DNA of 36,051 bases, taken from the NCBI GenBank assembly GCA_018242665.1, contig JAFEBL010000019.1, positions 1-36,051 on the forward strand. Direction: 5' to 3'. The notes beneath the pieces were generated by a model. That model was not told the DNA's origin and did not search any database. It worked only from the letters and a program-made list of their open reading frames with translations. Both the position numbers and the translations under genes were made by a program. Positions 9,404-18,159 of this stretch are shown in pieces. Each line of letters opens with the position of its first letter. Position 1 is the first letter of the stretch. This DNA is from Nitrospira sp. GTDB taxonomy: Bacteria > Nitrospirota > Nitrospiria > Nitrospirales > Nitrospiraceae.

Positions 9404-10978
9404 TCAATTGCCCCCGGCTCCTCTCTGGAGCATCTCCAAAGCTTGATCAACGGTGAAGCTGGCAGCCTTTTGGCGAGGAGGGTACTCTGTGAACGTCATG
9501 AGAAACTGGCCGACGTAGTGCTGGGCCGGCACCAACAGGAAGGCGTGATCGATCATCCAATCCCAATAGGTGTTGGAGGTGATCGTCGCCTTCTCATAGG
9601 GGTCGGTGCGCAGATTGTAGATATAGGGCAGTCGCGTTTTCACGAACGGTTCGGCCCAGACCCCTAAGGTGCCAGCCATCCGTTGCTGCGCAAAAACCAA
9701 CTTCCAGTTATCGTAACGCAGTCCCAAGAGGTCGCCGTCGTCGGAGAAGTAGAAAAAGGACTCGCGCGGCCCCTTCTTCTCCTGGCCGGTCAGATGCGGC
9801 AGCAGATTGGAACCGTCCAGGTGTACCTTGTAGGTCAACTTCCCCACCTGGTGTCCCTTCAGCAGCTTGTCCTTCACGTCGGGAGCCCCGGCGGCCGCCA
9901 GGAACGTCGGTGCCCAGTCCATGTGGGAGACCATCTCATTGGACACGCTTCCGGGCTTGATGTGGCCGGGCCAGCGGATCATGGCCGGCACGCGGAACGC
10001 CCCTTCCCAGTTGGTGTTCTTCTCGCTGCGGAAGGGGGTCATAGCGCCGTCGGGCCAGGAATTCATATGCGGGCCGTTGTCGGTGCTATAGAAGACGATC
10101 GTATTGTCCGCGATACCGAGCTCGTCCAGTTTGTTGAGCACGGTACCGACGTTCTTGTCGTGGTCGATCATCGTGTCATGATAGGGACTCTGCCAACGTC
10201 CCGACTGGCCCACACTCTCCGGTTTGGTATAGGTGCGGAAATGCATATGAGTGAAGTTCACCCACACGAACATCGGCGCGCCGGCCTTGGCTTGCTTTTC
10301 GATGAATCCGGCGGCCCGTGCAGCGATGTCGTCGTCGATCGTCTCCATGCGCTTCCGAGTCAATGGGCCGGTATCTTCGATTTTTTGCGTTCCATCTGGC
10401 ATCGCCACGCTATGAATCACGCCGCGGGGACCGAACTTCTTGCGGAAGTTGGGAAAGTCGGATTCTTTCGGATAGTCCGGCATTTCCGGTTCCTCTTCGG
10501 CGTTGAGATGGTAGAGATTGCCATAGAACTCGTCGAAGCCGTGAGCCGTTGGCAACATGTCATCTTTATCGCCCAGGTGGTTTTTGCCGAACTGGCCGGT
10601 GGCGTACCCCTGCGCCTTGAGCAGTTCTGCGATCGTCGGATCTTCTTTTTTGATGCCGAGGTCGGCGCCCGGCAACCCGACCTTGCTCAACCCGGTGCGA
10701 AAGACGCTCTGGCCCGTGATGAAGGCGGACCGTCCAGCGGTGCAACTTTGCTCGCCGTAATAGTCGGTGAACATCAGGCCTTCTTTGGCGACACGGTCGA
10801 TGTTGGGGGTCTGATAGCCCATCAGGCCTCTGGTATAGGCGCTGATGTTGCTTTGCCCGATGTCATCACCCCAGATGACGACGATGTTGGGTCTCTTATC
10901 AGCGGCCCCTGCGGACAGGGGGCCGCCGATAATTGCGAACGCGAACAGAGCGATGAACCATTGACGCACACATCTCAT
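9404..10978 (-). CDS. Exported sulfatase (alkaline phosphatase superfamily), copy 1
   Basis: A type I sulfatase that should hydrolyse sulfate esters in the periplasm after conversion of one cysteine to formylglycine. The 524-residue product has a signal peptide (MRCVRQWFIALFAFAIIGG then AGAA), the metal-binding start NIVVIWGDDIG at about 31-41, the modification site CTAGR with Cys79, GKNHLGD, and the distal metal ligands in STDNGPHMNSW. CTAGR fits the broad C-x-P/A-x-R pattern but has Gly where Ser is most common. The open frame runs upstream to 11242, inside the neighbouring gene; the ATG at 10978 is preferred because it gives the signal peptide and has GAGAGGAG upstream. It follows copy 2 by 68 bases. 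The natural sulfated substrate cannot be read from sequence. Confidence 0.92.
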   Translation of the reverse strand: MRCVRQWFIALFAFAIIGGPLSAGAADKRPNIVVIWGDDIGQSNISAYTRGLMGYQTPNIDRVAKEGLMFTDYYGEQSCTAGRSAFITGQSVFRTGLSKVGLPGADLGIKKEDPTIAELLKAQGYATGQFGKNHLGDKDDMLPTAHGFDEFYGNLYHLNAEEEPEMPDYPKESDFPNFRKKFGPRGVIHSVAMPDGTQKIEDTGPLTRKRMETIDDDIAARAAGFIEKQAKAGAPMFVWVNFTHMHFRTYTKPESVGQSGRWQSPYHDTMIDHDKNVGTVLNKLDELGIADNTIVFYSTDNGPHMNSWPDGAMTPFRSEKNTNWEGAFRVPAMIRWPGHIKPGSVSNEMVSHMDWAPTFLAAAGAPDVKDKLLKGHQVGKLTYKVHLDGSNLLPHLTGQEKKGPRESFFYFSDDGDLLGLRYDNWKLVFAQQRMAGTLGVWAEPFVKTRLPYIYNLRTDPYEKATITSNTYWDWMIDHAFLLVPAQHYVGQFLMTFTEYPPRQKAASFTVDQALEMLQRGAGGN

Positions 10979-11046
10979 GGCGGCACTCCTCTCGGTGGCG
11001 CATGCGGCCTTGGTAAGGGCCGCATACCAGTTCAAACAAGTCACGG

Positions 11047-12627
11047 TCAGTTCCCCGGATGCGCGAACGTTTCCATTTCTTGCAATTTCTTCAACGCTGC
11101 CGCTGCCTTCAAGGTGTTGTAGTTGATGTTGCCCGCGCTCAAACTGCCTCCCTCTTGGAACGGGTACTGCGGAATGGTGGAGAGGAAGCCCTTCAGCTTC
11201 TGCTGCACAGGGATAAAGAGCCAGATATTGTCGCCATACCAACGCATATACATAGCCGATTCACGCGGTGCCTTCTCGTAGGGATCGGCCCGCAGATTCA
11301 CGATCTCCGGCCAGCCAGTGACATCTCGAACACCCGTGGCAATGTTGCCGTTCACGACGGCAAAGGACACTTTCCAGTCATTCCAGCGTACGGCATTCAG
11401 TTCGCCGCCCTGGCCGAAGTATAAAATTTCTTCGCGTGGACCTTTCTTGGCCTCACCCTTGAGATAGGGCATGAAGTTGTAGCCATCGGCATGGACCTTA
11501 AAGGTTTTGTCGTTCGCCGCGTGGCCCTGCCTCAATTTCTCGACAATGTTGGGTTCGCCCGTCGCCGCCAGCAAGGTCGGCAGCCAGTCTTCCTGCGAGA
11601 AAATCTCGTTGACGATCGTTCCAGGCTTGATCACGCCAGGCCAGCGGACTACCATCGGCACGCGGAATCCGCCTTCCCACGTGGTGCCCTTTTCGCCGTG
11701 GAACGGCGTCGTGCCGCCATCAGGCCAAGTTCCGGTTTCTGCCCCATTATCGGTCCCATAGACCACGATGGTGTTCTCAGTGATGCCGAGTTCATCCAAC
11801 TGTTTCAACACCTCGCCGACCATATCGTCGTGCTCGACCATGCCATCCGGATAAAGCCCGATGCCGGTGCGTCCCTGAGAGGACTTCTTCAAGTGCGTCC
11901 ACACATGCATGCGCGTGGTATTGAACCAGACGAAAAACGGTTTACCTTCCTTTGCGGCCTTCGACACAAACTTCTGCTCGGCCTCGAAGATTTCCGTATC
12001 AACCGTCTGCATACGATCTTTTGTGAGGGCTCCAGTATCCTCGATCTTTTGACCGCCCTTGCCGTCGGACCAGGTGTGCAATACACCGCGCGGACCAAAT
12101 CGTTTCTTGAACTCCGGATCTTTGGGATAGTAGTACGTCTCCGGCTCTTCTTCCGCGTTCAAATGGTACAGGTTGCCGTAAAATTCATCGAATCCATGCA
12201 AGGTCGGCAGATGGGAGTCCTGATCGCCGAGATGGTTCTTGCCGAACTGACCGGTCGTGTACCCTTGCCCCTTGAGTAGGTCTGCGATGGTGGGGGCCCA
12301 ATTGGGGATACCATGCGGGGAACCAGGCATGCCGATGGTCAACAGCCCGGTGCGAAATGGATGTTGCCCGAGAATGAACGACGCACGACCGGCCGTACAA
12401 CTTTGTTGGGAATAGGCGTCCGTAAACAGCGCGCCCTCTTTTGCGATTCGGTCAATGTTCGGGGTTCTGTACCCCATGATTCCTTGGTTGTAGGCGCTGA
12501 TGTTGTGCACTCCGATGTCATCGCCCCAGATCACGAGGATGTTGGGCCGGCTCTGTGCGGCACCGGTAGGAAGGCTGCCTCCCGCGAGAATCGCGAGCAG
12601 CACCAAGAATGAAACAAGAGATCTCAT
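11047..12627 (-). CDS. Exported sulfatase (alkaline phosphatase superfamily), copy 2
   Basis: A 526-residue paralogue of the next gene downstream, with a signal peptide (MRSLVSFLVLLAILAGGSLP, then TGAA), the metal site NILVIWGDDIG at about 29-39, the formylglycine site CTAGR with Cys77, GKNHLGD and GTDNGAETGTW. The pair share HGFDEFYGNLYHLNAEEEPE, so they are recent tandem duplicates, but this copy has a distinct C-terminal half (YYYPKDPEFKKRFG and beyond), which may mean different substrates. A GGAGGGTC motif lies just before the ATG. It is the first gene of the sulfatase operon. The inverted-repeat promoter at 12687-12731 points at it, with a predicted leader of about 50 bases. Confidence 0.92.
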   Translation of the reverse strand: MRSLVSFLVLLAILAGGSLPTGAAQSRPNILVIWGDDIGVHNISAYNQGIMGYRTPNIDRIAKEGALFTDAYSQQSCTAGRASFILGQHPFRTGLLTIGMPGSPHGIPNWAPTIADLLKGQGYTTGQFGKNHLGDQDSHLPTLHGFDEFYGNLYHLNAEEEPETYYYPKDPEFKKRFGPRGVLHTWSDGKGGQKIEDTGALTKDRMQTVDTEIFEAEQKFVSKAAKEGKPFFVWFNTTRMHVWTHLKKSSQGRTGIGLYPDGMVEHDDMVGEVLKQLDELGITENTIVVYGTDNGAETGTWPDGGTTPFHGEKGTTWEGGFRVPMVVRWPGVIKPGTIVNEIFSQEDWLPTLLAATGEPNIVEKLRQGHAANDKTFKVHADGYNFMPYLKGEAKKGPREEILYFGQGGELNAVRWNDWKVSFAVVNGNIATGVRDVTGWPEIVNLRADPYEKAPRESAMYMRWYGDNIWLFIPVQQKLKGFLSTIPQYPFQEGGSLSAGNINYNTLKAAAALKKLQEMETFAHPGN

Positions 12628-12686
12628 AAGACCCTCCTCAAGAACGGCGCAGGGGAAGTGGATTGGTTCGAGTTACAGGTAGCGGA

Positions 12687-12731
12687 ATGTTACTCAAAAC
12701 GGATTACCCGGGGTACTGTCAAAGTTGACAG
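12687..12731 (-). promoter_or_regulatory. Activator-type promoter 1 (sulfatase operon)
   Basis: On the minus strand the inverted repeat CTGTCAACTTTGACAG (12731-12716) is followed by 23 bases and then TAACAT (12692-12687), a -10-like hexamer. The predicted transcript start is near 12680, about 53 bases before the sulfatase ATG at 12627. The six bases at the -35 position, TACCCC, do not resemble a -35 box. It is one of six sites with the same geometry. Confidence 0.7.
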
Positions 12732-12786
12732 GGGACAGGGCAATAGTGGGGCGATGGAAGGGTTTGTGTAGGGACGGTCGAACCTG

Positions 12787-12841
12787 CGTCGGCGGGCTTC
12801 GAGAGAGGTTCTCAACAGCTGCTTTCGCGCCGAAGCCGACG
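12787..12841 (-). terminator. Possible hairpin after the alginate-export-type porin gene
   Basis: CGTCGG..CTTCG (12787-12801, with a 4-base bulge) can pair with CGAAG-CCGACG (12831-12841). It lies just past the stop codon of the porin gene on the minus strand, but there is no T-run after it and the loop is long. It could be a weak terminator or an mRNA-end stabilising structure. Confidence 0.3.
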
Positions 12842-12854
12842 ATGGTGATCTCAC

Positions 12855-14399
12855 TTAGAATCGAAATTCGCTCTGGAGATAGAAGTAGTCGCTATCCTTC
12901 GCCGGAGGATTCCCCGGAGTCTGCGCAAGATGTGTCACGTAGGATCCCTTGAAGAAGTGGTCATATCCCGCATCGAATGACAAGTAGGTGCCTATGTGCC
13001 AGCGAGCGCGGATTTCCACATCTTGCCCGAGGTAGTTGCCGGCCGCGCCGGTCGAGTCCTGCAATCCCGAACCGACCCAGGCGTCTTTCGACTGGGCGAG
13101 ATGCCATACGCGCCATTTCACCGTCATATCGACCTGTCGTGCCGTGTGCAGGTCGAGACGGAGACCCGGCGAACTGATATTCGATCGGAAAAATGGCCCG
13201 AAGATCGAGCTGGGATTCAATTCGGCCCGCCGGGCTCCGAAGAGGGTATCGAACGTCCCGCTCTTGCCGCTGGCCGGATCGCTGGTTCCACTTGCATAGT
13301 CATACAACACAGAGACCCGTGGCGTGAAAAACCAACGAAGTGTGTAGCCCACCTCAAAATGCTGGAAGTACGCGAAATGATCCATGTGATTGCGTGTGCC
13401 CACCTGGAAGATAGTTTCACCGTTATAATCGAGCTGCTCGACTTCCGGAGACCGAAAATAACGGACGCCGTAGGTCCCAAAGTTGCGCTGGCCGGTATCC
13501 CCGCCGCCTTTGATTCCGAAGTAGTACAGATCGACCAGCATCCAGGGCTCGCGGCGGTCTTCATACTGGACTCCCCAGAACAACGTATCCGTCACAGGTT
13601 GGAGCACGCCGAACGTTTCCGCCACCGGTTTCACAAGAAACGCGCGCGTTCGCCAGACTTCTTCTTGAGACAGGTTCCAGTGGAGCCCTTGAAACGTGTT
13701 TGTCGTGTTCCGGAAGTCATTTCGGGCGATCAACCGGCGGTCGCCGAAATCCATCGTCATTCTGCCGAGATGGAGATCAGTCCGCAGTCCCGTGCTAAAG
13801 ACATTGTCTAACCGGACCGCAAGGAATCCTTGCAGCAAACGGTCTCTGCTGAACAGCGAACCGTTCAGCGTATCCGTGGTGCCGCTCGACTCCTGCGCGT
13901 CGGTCGAGTTTTGCCCTTCGAGGAGAAATCGAAATATTTTCCAATCGGCGCCGATCCTGAGGCGAGTTCGTAGGGCCATCCCGTTGATGGTTGTATCTTG
14001 GTCTTTCCGAAAATTGTTCGACAGGCTCTCATACCGCAGTCGGTGAGACAGTCCGATGTCCAGCCATTCCGGTGTGTCTGCAAGCGCTCGCAGATAGCGA
14101 TGCCACCGGACCTGGCTGCGTTCGATGAGAATTTCGTCCGCAGTTTCACGCCACGGTTCCTGTTCCGCCTGATGGACTTTCTCGAAAAAGTAGTCCTTCA
14201 CTTCCTTGGGCGCATCATGTGCCTTTCGGCCTATCTCGCCAGCTGTTTCCCCAACCGATTCGAACAGTGTCCGGTCCGCCGTTGGGGAGTCCGGCGCTGT
14301 CGCCTCTTTCGCAACAGAAACCGGAAGGGGCAAGAGTGACCAGAGGGCGAAGCCGAGCAGCACAACAACCCAGGGAATCATCAGCGGAGGGCTGCGCAT
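12855..14399 (-). CDS. Alginate-export-family outer-membrane porin
   Basis: A predicted outer-membrane beta-barrel resembling the alginate_exp family: many short amphipathic strands with alternating aromatic residues, such as LSHRLRYESLSNNF, LRTRLRIGADWKIFRFLLEGQ and LGRMTMDFGDRRLIARNDFRNT, ending in a terminal phenylalanine (LQSEFRF) as expected for barrel assembly. The start is uncertain. The frame is open to an ATG at 14705, but the ATG at 14399 (or 14381) begins a plausible signal peptide (MRSPPLMIPWVVVLLGFALW); no candidate has a good ribosome binding site. A helical stretch follows the signal (VGETAGEIGRKAHDAPKEVKDYFFEKV). It sits between the formylglycine-generating enzyme and the sulfatases, so uptake of a sulfated or anionic compound is a possible role, by inference only. 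Confidence 0.75.
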   Translation of the reverse strand: MRSPPLMIPWVVVLLGFALWSLLPLPVSVAKEATAPDSPTADRTLFESVGETAGEIGRKAHDAPKEVKDYFFEKVHQAEQEPWRETADEILIERSQVRWHRYLRALADTPEWLDIGLSHRLRYESLSNNFRKDQDTTINGMALRTRLRIGADWKIFRFLLEGQNSTDAQESSGTTDTLNGSLFSRDRLLQGFLAVRLDNVFSTGLRTDLHLGRMTMDFGDRRLIARNDFRNTTNTFQGLHWNLSQEEVWRTRAFLVKPVAETFGVLQPVTDTLFWGVQYEDRREPWMLVDLYYFGIKGGGDTGQRNFGTYGVRYFRSPEVEQLDYNGETIFQVGTRNHMDHFAYFQHFEVGYTLRWFFTPRVSVLYDYASGTSDPASGKSGTFDTLFGARRAELNPSSIFGPFFRSNISSPGLRLDLHTARQVDMTVKWRVWHLAQSKDAWVGSGLQDSTGAAGNYLGQDVEIRARWHIGTYLSFDAGYDHFFKGSYVTHLAQTPGNPPAKDSDYFYLQSEFRF

Positions 14400-14815
14400 C
14401 AGCGGTCCGGAAACGCCGCGAGCAAGCGCCCGGCATGAAGGCGAAAGAGGGGCGTCCTCGGTTGTGACCTTCATTCGGTCACCGAGGAGTACGATTGCGG
14501 TGCGACCGCTCGCTTTCAAAACGCTCTCCGCGCCTTGAGTACTATCAGGGCCGGCATCAGTGGCCATGAGATAAGGAGCGCTGTGTGTGCTTTCCGGTGG
14601 AGCGTTTGAACCTGGGACGTTGCCGTCGAGGGCGACACTGGGATGAAGCATGCTAACACATAGCAGTTCTATAGTAGGGAAGGGCATCCGCTCATTCAGG
14701 AACATGTGCGTGGATCATCAGCCAGTCTCCCTCTACGGCAAGCGTCCTGCACCATTTCCAACCTCGCCTGGTGATCCCTCCGGAGGATTTGAACATGTTG
14801 GATCAATCAGAGACT

Positions 14816-15979
14816 TTATGGTTGTACGGGGGGATCCCGTTGCTCGCTTTTCACCAAGCGGAATCCCACATGATTGGTGCCGGTGTCCGGTTCGCCTTTG
14901 CCGCGTCCACCGGCGATGTAGCGAGCGCAGTACTGATCCGTACACAGAAACGATCCGCCCTTGTGCACCTTTTTCTTAACCCCTGGTTCGCTGGGGTCGA
15001 CGCTGTCCGGAGGGCCCTGAGGGTTACGGATAATTGATCCTTGAGCGGCCAGCGTCCGGTAGTAATCGTGACGATACCAATCACTCGTCCATTCCCAGAC
15101 ATTCCCGGTCATGTCGTACAAACCGTAGCCGTTCGGAGGAAATGATCCAACCGGCGCCGCAGTCGCATACCCGTCTTCCACCGTATTGTGATCGGGAAAG
15201 TGGCCTTGAAATGTGTTCGCCATGATGGTCGCAGCGGGCCTGAAGTCGTCTCCCCACGCGTATGTCTTCCGGTCCAGGCCTCCGCGTTGAGCGAATTCGA
15301 ACTCCGCCTCCGTGGGCAGGCGTTTGCCGGCCCACTTGGCATAGGCTAGGGCGTCGTCATACGCGATATGGACCACGGGGTAGTTCCCGCGTTTGGCGAT
15401 ATCGCTATTCGGCCCCTCAGGGTGCCGCCAGTTCGCTCCTTTGATATAACTCCACCACTGAAAATGATCGTGAAGTTTCACAGGATGCCCCGGCGGCGAG
15501 AAGACGACCGATCCGGCGACGAGATTCTCAGGCGGGGCACCGGGAAAGTCCTCCGCGCGGGGCGCTCGCTCGGCAATGGTCACATAGCCGGTCGCGTTCA
15601 CAAATTCCTGGAACTGTGCGGTCGTCACTTCCGTCTTATCCATCCAGAATCCATCCACATACACCCGATGTAGAGGGCGAGCGTCAGGAAACTCATCGGT
15701 CCCCATCCAGAATTCACCGCCCGGAATCCAGAGCATTCCCTCCGAGACCGGACCGGAAGGCGCAGCGCGATTCAGGGATGGCGCCTCGCTTTGCGCACTC
15801 CCATCACCTGTCGTCTGGCGAGACTGTCGCGCCGCCGAAATACCCATGTCGCAGGTCATCGTTGGTTGCCCCTGTTCGCGTGGGCCTGAGGCTCCTTTAC
15901 CAGCCGTCAGATACACGGCGCCAACCGCCAGGAATAGTGTGCCAACTATGAATAAGATACGCAGCTGTGGTCGTGTCAT
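14816..15979 (-). CDS. Formylglycine-generating enzyme (SUMF1/FGE type) with N-terminal membrane anchor
   Basis: FGE oxidises the sulfatase active-site cysteine to formylglycine using a copper centre bound by two cysteines. The 387-residue product has the FGE-sulfatase fold markers WIPGGEFWMG, VYVDGFWMDKTEVTTAQF, RLPTEAEFEFAQRGG, YDMTGNVWEWTSDWY and HVGFRLV. The two cysteines of true FGE are present as KGGSFLCTDQYC (Cys346 and Cys351, spacing C-x4-C as in human SUMF1). Many SUMF1-domain proteins lack them, so this one is likely active. Residues about 7-26 form a membrane segment after a basic N-terminus, predicting a catalytic domain outside the cytoplasm. The ATG at 15979 is chosen; a TTG at 16048 would add 23 residues. 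Two sulfatases lie downstream on the same strand and are the likely substrates. Confidence 0.9.
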   Translation of the reverse strand: MTRPQLRILFIVGTLFLAVGAVYLTAGKGASGPREQGQPTMTCDMGISAARQSRQTTGDGSAQSEAPSLNRAAPSGPVSEGMLWIPGGEFWMGTDEFPDARPLHRVYVDGFWMDKTEVTTAQFQEFVNATGYVTIAERAPRAEDFPGAPPENLVAGSVVFSPPGHPVKLHDHFQWWSYIKGANWRHPEGPNSDIAKRGNYPVVHIAYDDALAYAKWAGKRLPTEAEFEFAQRGGLDRKTYAWGDDFRPAATIMANTFQGHFPDHNTVEDGYATAAPVGSFPPNGYGLYDMTGNVWEWTSDWYRHDYYRTLAAQGSIIRNPQGPPDSVDPSEPGVKKKVHKGGSFLCTDQYCARYIAGGRGKGEPDTGTNHVGFRLVKSEQRDPPVQP

Positions 15980-16092
15980 CAACGTGTGTCCAGTTTCGTG
16001 AACGCGGAGCCTTGCCGCGTCACGTTGTACATAATGGTTTCTGGCCAAATATCGCTCCGAGGATCGATCGTTTCAAGCCCGCAAATCACGGA

Positions 16093-16872
16093 TCATTTCA
16101 TGGCCCTCAGAACGGACATCAACACTTCGTCGAAGGCATCGAGCCGGATGAATCCCAATCTCGGATATTCCATTTCGATAATCACATACACGGTCAGTCC
16201 CGACATCATGATAAACACAACCATGTGTACCCATTGTCGCGCCTTTCCATCGGCGTTCTCGTAGCCGACCAGGAATGCACACAGCATTCCTGCGGCGAGC
16301 AGTAGAAAGAACACGATCGAAGGGGGATGTGCGAGAGCCGCCATTCTGCGCGTCGTGGCCATGTCGAACATGGTATTAAGCGCGGACACGACAAGAATAG
16401 GCGCGGATGGCAGAGCGTCTTTCTCCTGCAGCGCGGCCGTCGCCACTGTCCAAATCTCATCTTGAATCTCGCCAGCCTTCTCGAATTCACGTTGGGCGGT
16501 ATCGAGATCCGTCAGCCGATGATAGACCGCCAGCCGCGCTTCGACATAGCGCCGAAACATCGAATGCATGGAAGACTGGGAGGCAGCCGGAAGGAGATCG
16601 ATCCGCAGGTAGGCAGTGCCGATGGCGTTCGCTTCATCGGCGATCAACATGCGACGGGCATCGTACCGGCCCGATGCGCCGGAAAATGTGAAGGCGATGA
16701 GAAGACCGAATAGAGCGAAGAGAGCATTGCCCACGAGGCCCAGCCCGGAAGAGGTCGCCTGGGAGCCATCCATCTGATGGCGCAGGCCGACCCATCGACC
16801 CGTTACCAAGCCCAGCACCATGAACAGGACCAACCCGGATGCAACCAACAGTGGCAGTAACGAGTCATTCAT
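16093..16872 (-). CDS. DUF4239 (bestrophin-like) inner-membrane protein
   Basis: A 259-residue protein with two N-terminal membrane segments (about 6-27 and 45-65) and two near the C-terminus (about 185-205 and 213-233), separated by a soluble alpha-helical region containing YDARRMLIADEANAIGTAYLRIDLLP. That arrangement and that motif are typical of DUF4239, described as bestrophin-like, so an anion-channel-like role is possible but not shown. There is no clear ribosome binding site before the ATG. It is 67 bases downstream of the YSC84-like gene and 113 bases upstream of the FGE gene on the same strand; co-transcription is possible but not evident. Confidence 0.8.
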   Translation of the reverse strand: MNDSLLPLLVASGLVLFMVLGLVTGRWVGLRHQMDGSQATSSGLGLVGNALFALFGLLIAFTFSGASGRYDARRMLIADEANAIGTAYLRIDLLPAASQSSMHSMFRRYVEARLAVYHRLTDLDTAQREFEKAGEIQDEIWTVATAALQEKDALPSAPILVVSALNTMFDMATTRRMAALAHPPSIVFFLLLAAGMLCAFLVGYENADGKARQWVHMVVFIMMSGLTVYVIIEMEYPRLGFIRLDAFDEVLMSVLRAMK

Positions 16873-16939
16873 AATACATACTCGTGTCCATCGGCGCTTT
16901 ACTATGCAGGCGCTTGCGTAACCGCCGTAGCGATGCGAT

Positions 16940-17503
16940 TCACGGGTTGATCTTGGAAATCTTGCTGCCTTGTAACCCGATTCCCGCCATCAACCCCTTT
17001 TGATCGAACACAAACGCATAGACGTCACTGCGTCCAGTGGTAGTCGACAGGTTTGTTGCCATCCCCTTGTCCATGATGACGATACTTGGACCGACCCCTA
17101 CTTCCCATCCGCTGCTGTTGTCGAGGTATTCGACCGCCTGGTCGTTCATGAGAAACATGACACAGCCAAACGACTGAATGCCGGCCTGCAGGCCATAAGA
17201 AGCAGCGATCGTATTGTAATAGCCAACCGTTTGACCCTGTTGGCGAAGCGCGCCCTTCCCATAGTGAGCCCCCACCATCAGTCCTCCTTTCACGACGCTC
17301 GGAAAGACCAGGATGGCCTTGGCTTCCTTCCGGAACATCTCTGCCTCAGGGTTCGATTCAAAAAACGTCGACAGCGCATTATCCACCTCGCGATCAATCT
17401 GAGCAGCAGCAGAGGACTTGCCAGCCACCCCACCGGTCGATTGACATCCCGCCAGCGCCACGATGCAGAGGAGGGCATACCCGAATTTCCATAGTGATTT
17501 CAT
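16940..17503 (-). CDS. YSC84/SYLF-domain lipoprotein
   Basis: A 187-residue probable lipoprotein: signal MKSLWKFGYALLCIVALAGCQ with lipobox LAGC (Cys20). The mature part matches the SYLF/YSC84 domain, with FRKEAKAILVFPSVVKGGLMVGAHYGKG, SYGLQAGIQSFG and a C-terminal DVYAFVFDQKGLMAGIGLQGSKISKI. SYLF domains bind phosphoinositides in eukaryotes; the bacterial role is uncertain but is thought to involve membranes. An AAGGA motif lies about eight bases before the ATG. It lies 81 bases after the small helical protein gene, with a hairpin in the gap. Confidence 0.87.
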   Translation of the reverse strand: MKSLWKFGYALLCIVALAGCQSTGGVAGKSSAAAQIDREVDNALSTFFESNPEAEMFRKEAKAILVFPSVVKGGLMVGAHYGKGALRQQGQTVGYYNTIAASYGLQAGIQSFGCVMFLMNDQAVEYLDNSSGWEVGVGPSIVIMDKGMATNLSTTTGRSDVYAFVFDQKGLMAGIGLQGSKISKINP

Positions 17504-17555
17504 CTGTGGATCCTTTCCATTAGTGAGCGCACTCCAGTTCTTTATTGGTGACGCG

Positions 17556-17580
17556 GCGACAGCGCGGCCTAGGCTGTCGC
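17556..17580 (-). terminator. Hairpin between the small helical protein gene and the YSC84 gene
   Basis: A perfect 8-base inverted repeat, GCGACAGC and GCTGTCGC, encloses a 9-base loop. It begins four bases after the stop codon of the upstream gene on the minus strand. There is no T-run after it, so it may slow transcription or protect the mRNA end rather than terminate fully. Confidence 0.4.
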
Positions 17581-17584
17581 ACTC

Positions 17585-18091
17585 TCAGTACACCAACGGA
17601 ATCTCTTGAGCCAATTGCGCCTTGAGGATGGCGCGGATCTTATTCTCCAGCTGGATATAGCGAACGGTTTTCGTCGGTGATAGCACTTTTCCGATCTTGT
17701 TCGCATACAGGCGCTTGAGTTTGACCTCCGCCTCTTCCACCAGCAATGCGTCGCTCAGCAGCTTCTTCGCTTGATCGTTCGAAATGGTTCCCTTCCCGGC
17801 ATTGAAGGCCTGGGCATAGGCGTTGATCGCCTGGCCCATCCTTTGGTTGATCGATTCCAGATCTTTCTGGTAGGCGTCATAGAGCGGCCAGAACTTCTTG
17901 CCCTCGGCCTCGCTGAGGTCCATGTTGCCGGCGACCACGAGCTTCTTGTCGGCCTTCACCTTCTGCATGAGAATTTGCATGTTCGTGTCAGTCTCGCCGC
18001 CCGGCGCCGCGCTCGGGCCCACATTCTGAGCCAGAGCCGGTCCTGTCAGCAGCACCCATGATCCCAACATCAGTGCGAGCAAACGATTCAC
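17585..18091 (-). CDS. Small exported helical protein of unknown function
   Basis: A 168-residue protein with a signal peptide (NRLLALMLGSWVLLTGPALA, cut near ALAQ) and an almost wholly alpha-helical mature part: MQILMQKVKADKKLVVAGNMDLSEAEGKKFWPLYDAYQ in outline, then long amphipathic helices to the end. Its size and the pattern of long charged helices recall Spy/CpxP-type periplasmic chaperones, but I do not see the LTxxQ motif, so I leave the function open. The GTG at 18091 is chosen because GGAGG lies seven bases upstream; a TTG at 18115 would start before that site. A decayed relative is present at 26425-26712. Confidence 0.8.
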   Translation of the reverse strand: MNRLLALMLGSWVLLTGPALAQNVGPSAAPGGETDTNMQILMQKVKADKKLVVAGNMDLSEAEGKKFWPLYDAYQKDLESINQRMGQAINAYAQAFNAGKGTISNDQAKKLLSDALLVEEAEVKLKRLYANKIGKVLSPTKTVRYIQLENKIRAILKAQLAQEIPLVY

Positions 18092-18147
18092 GTGACCACC
18101 TCCATGGTTAAACAATAATGATGAGATTCAGCGTTCCTGCTTCCAAT

Positions 18148-18159
18148 GTAGACGTCTAC
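18148..18159. promoter_or_regulatory. 12-base perfect palindrome upstream of the small helical protein gene
   Basis: GTAGACGTCTAC is a perfect palindrome 56 bases upstream of the GTG start at 18091, in a non-coding gap. It contains AGACGTCT, the half-box repeated in MetJ operators of enteric bacteria, but no tandem copies are present. It could be an operator; a chance occurrence cannot be excluded. Confidence 0.3.

Noticed and set aside
9683..11122. Long open frame (479 codons) on the plus strand opposite the sulfatase
   Set aside because: It mirrors a gene with intact sulfatase motifs and signal peptide; the translation shows no domain, and such antisense frames are common in GC-rich coding DNA.
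10979..11242. N-terminal extension of sulfatase copy 1
   Set aside because: It overlaps the end of copy 2 in another frame, and the signal peptide and ribosome binding site both indicate the start at 10978.
14712..14777. Inverted repeat GGATCATCAG / CTGGTGATCC downstream of the FGE gene
   Set aside because: The 46-base loop and the absence of a T-run make a terminator unlikely.
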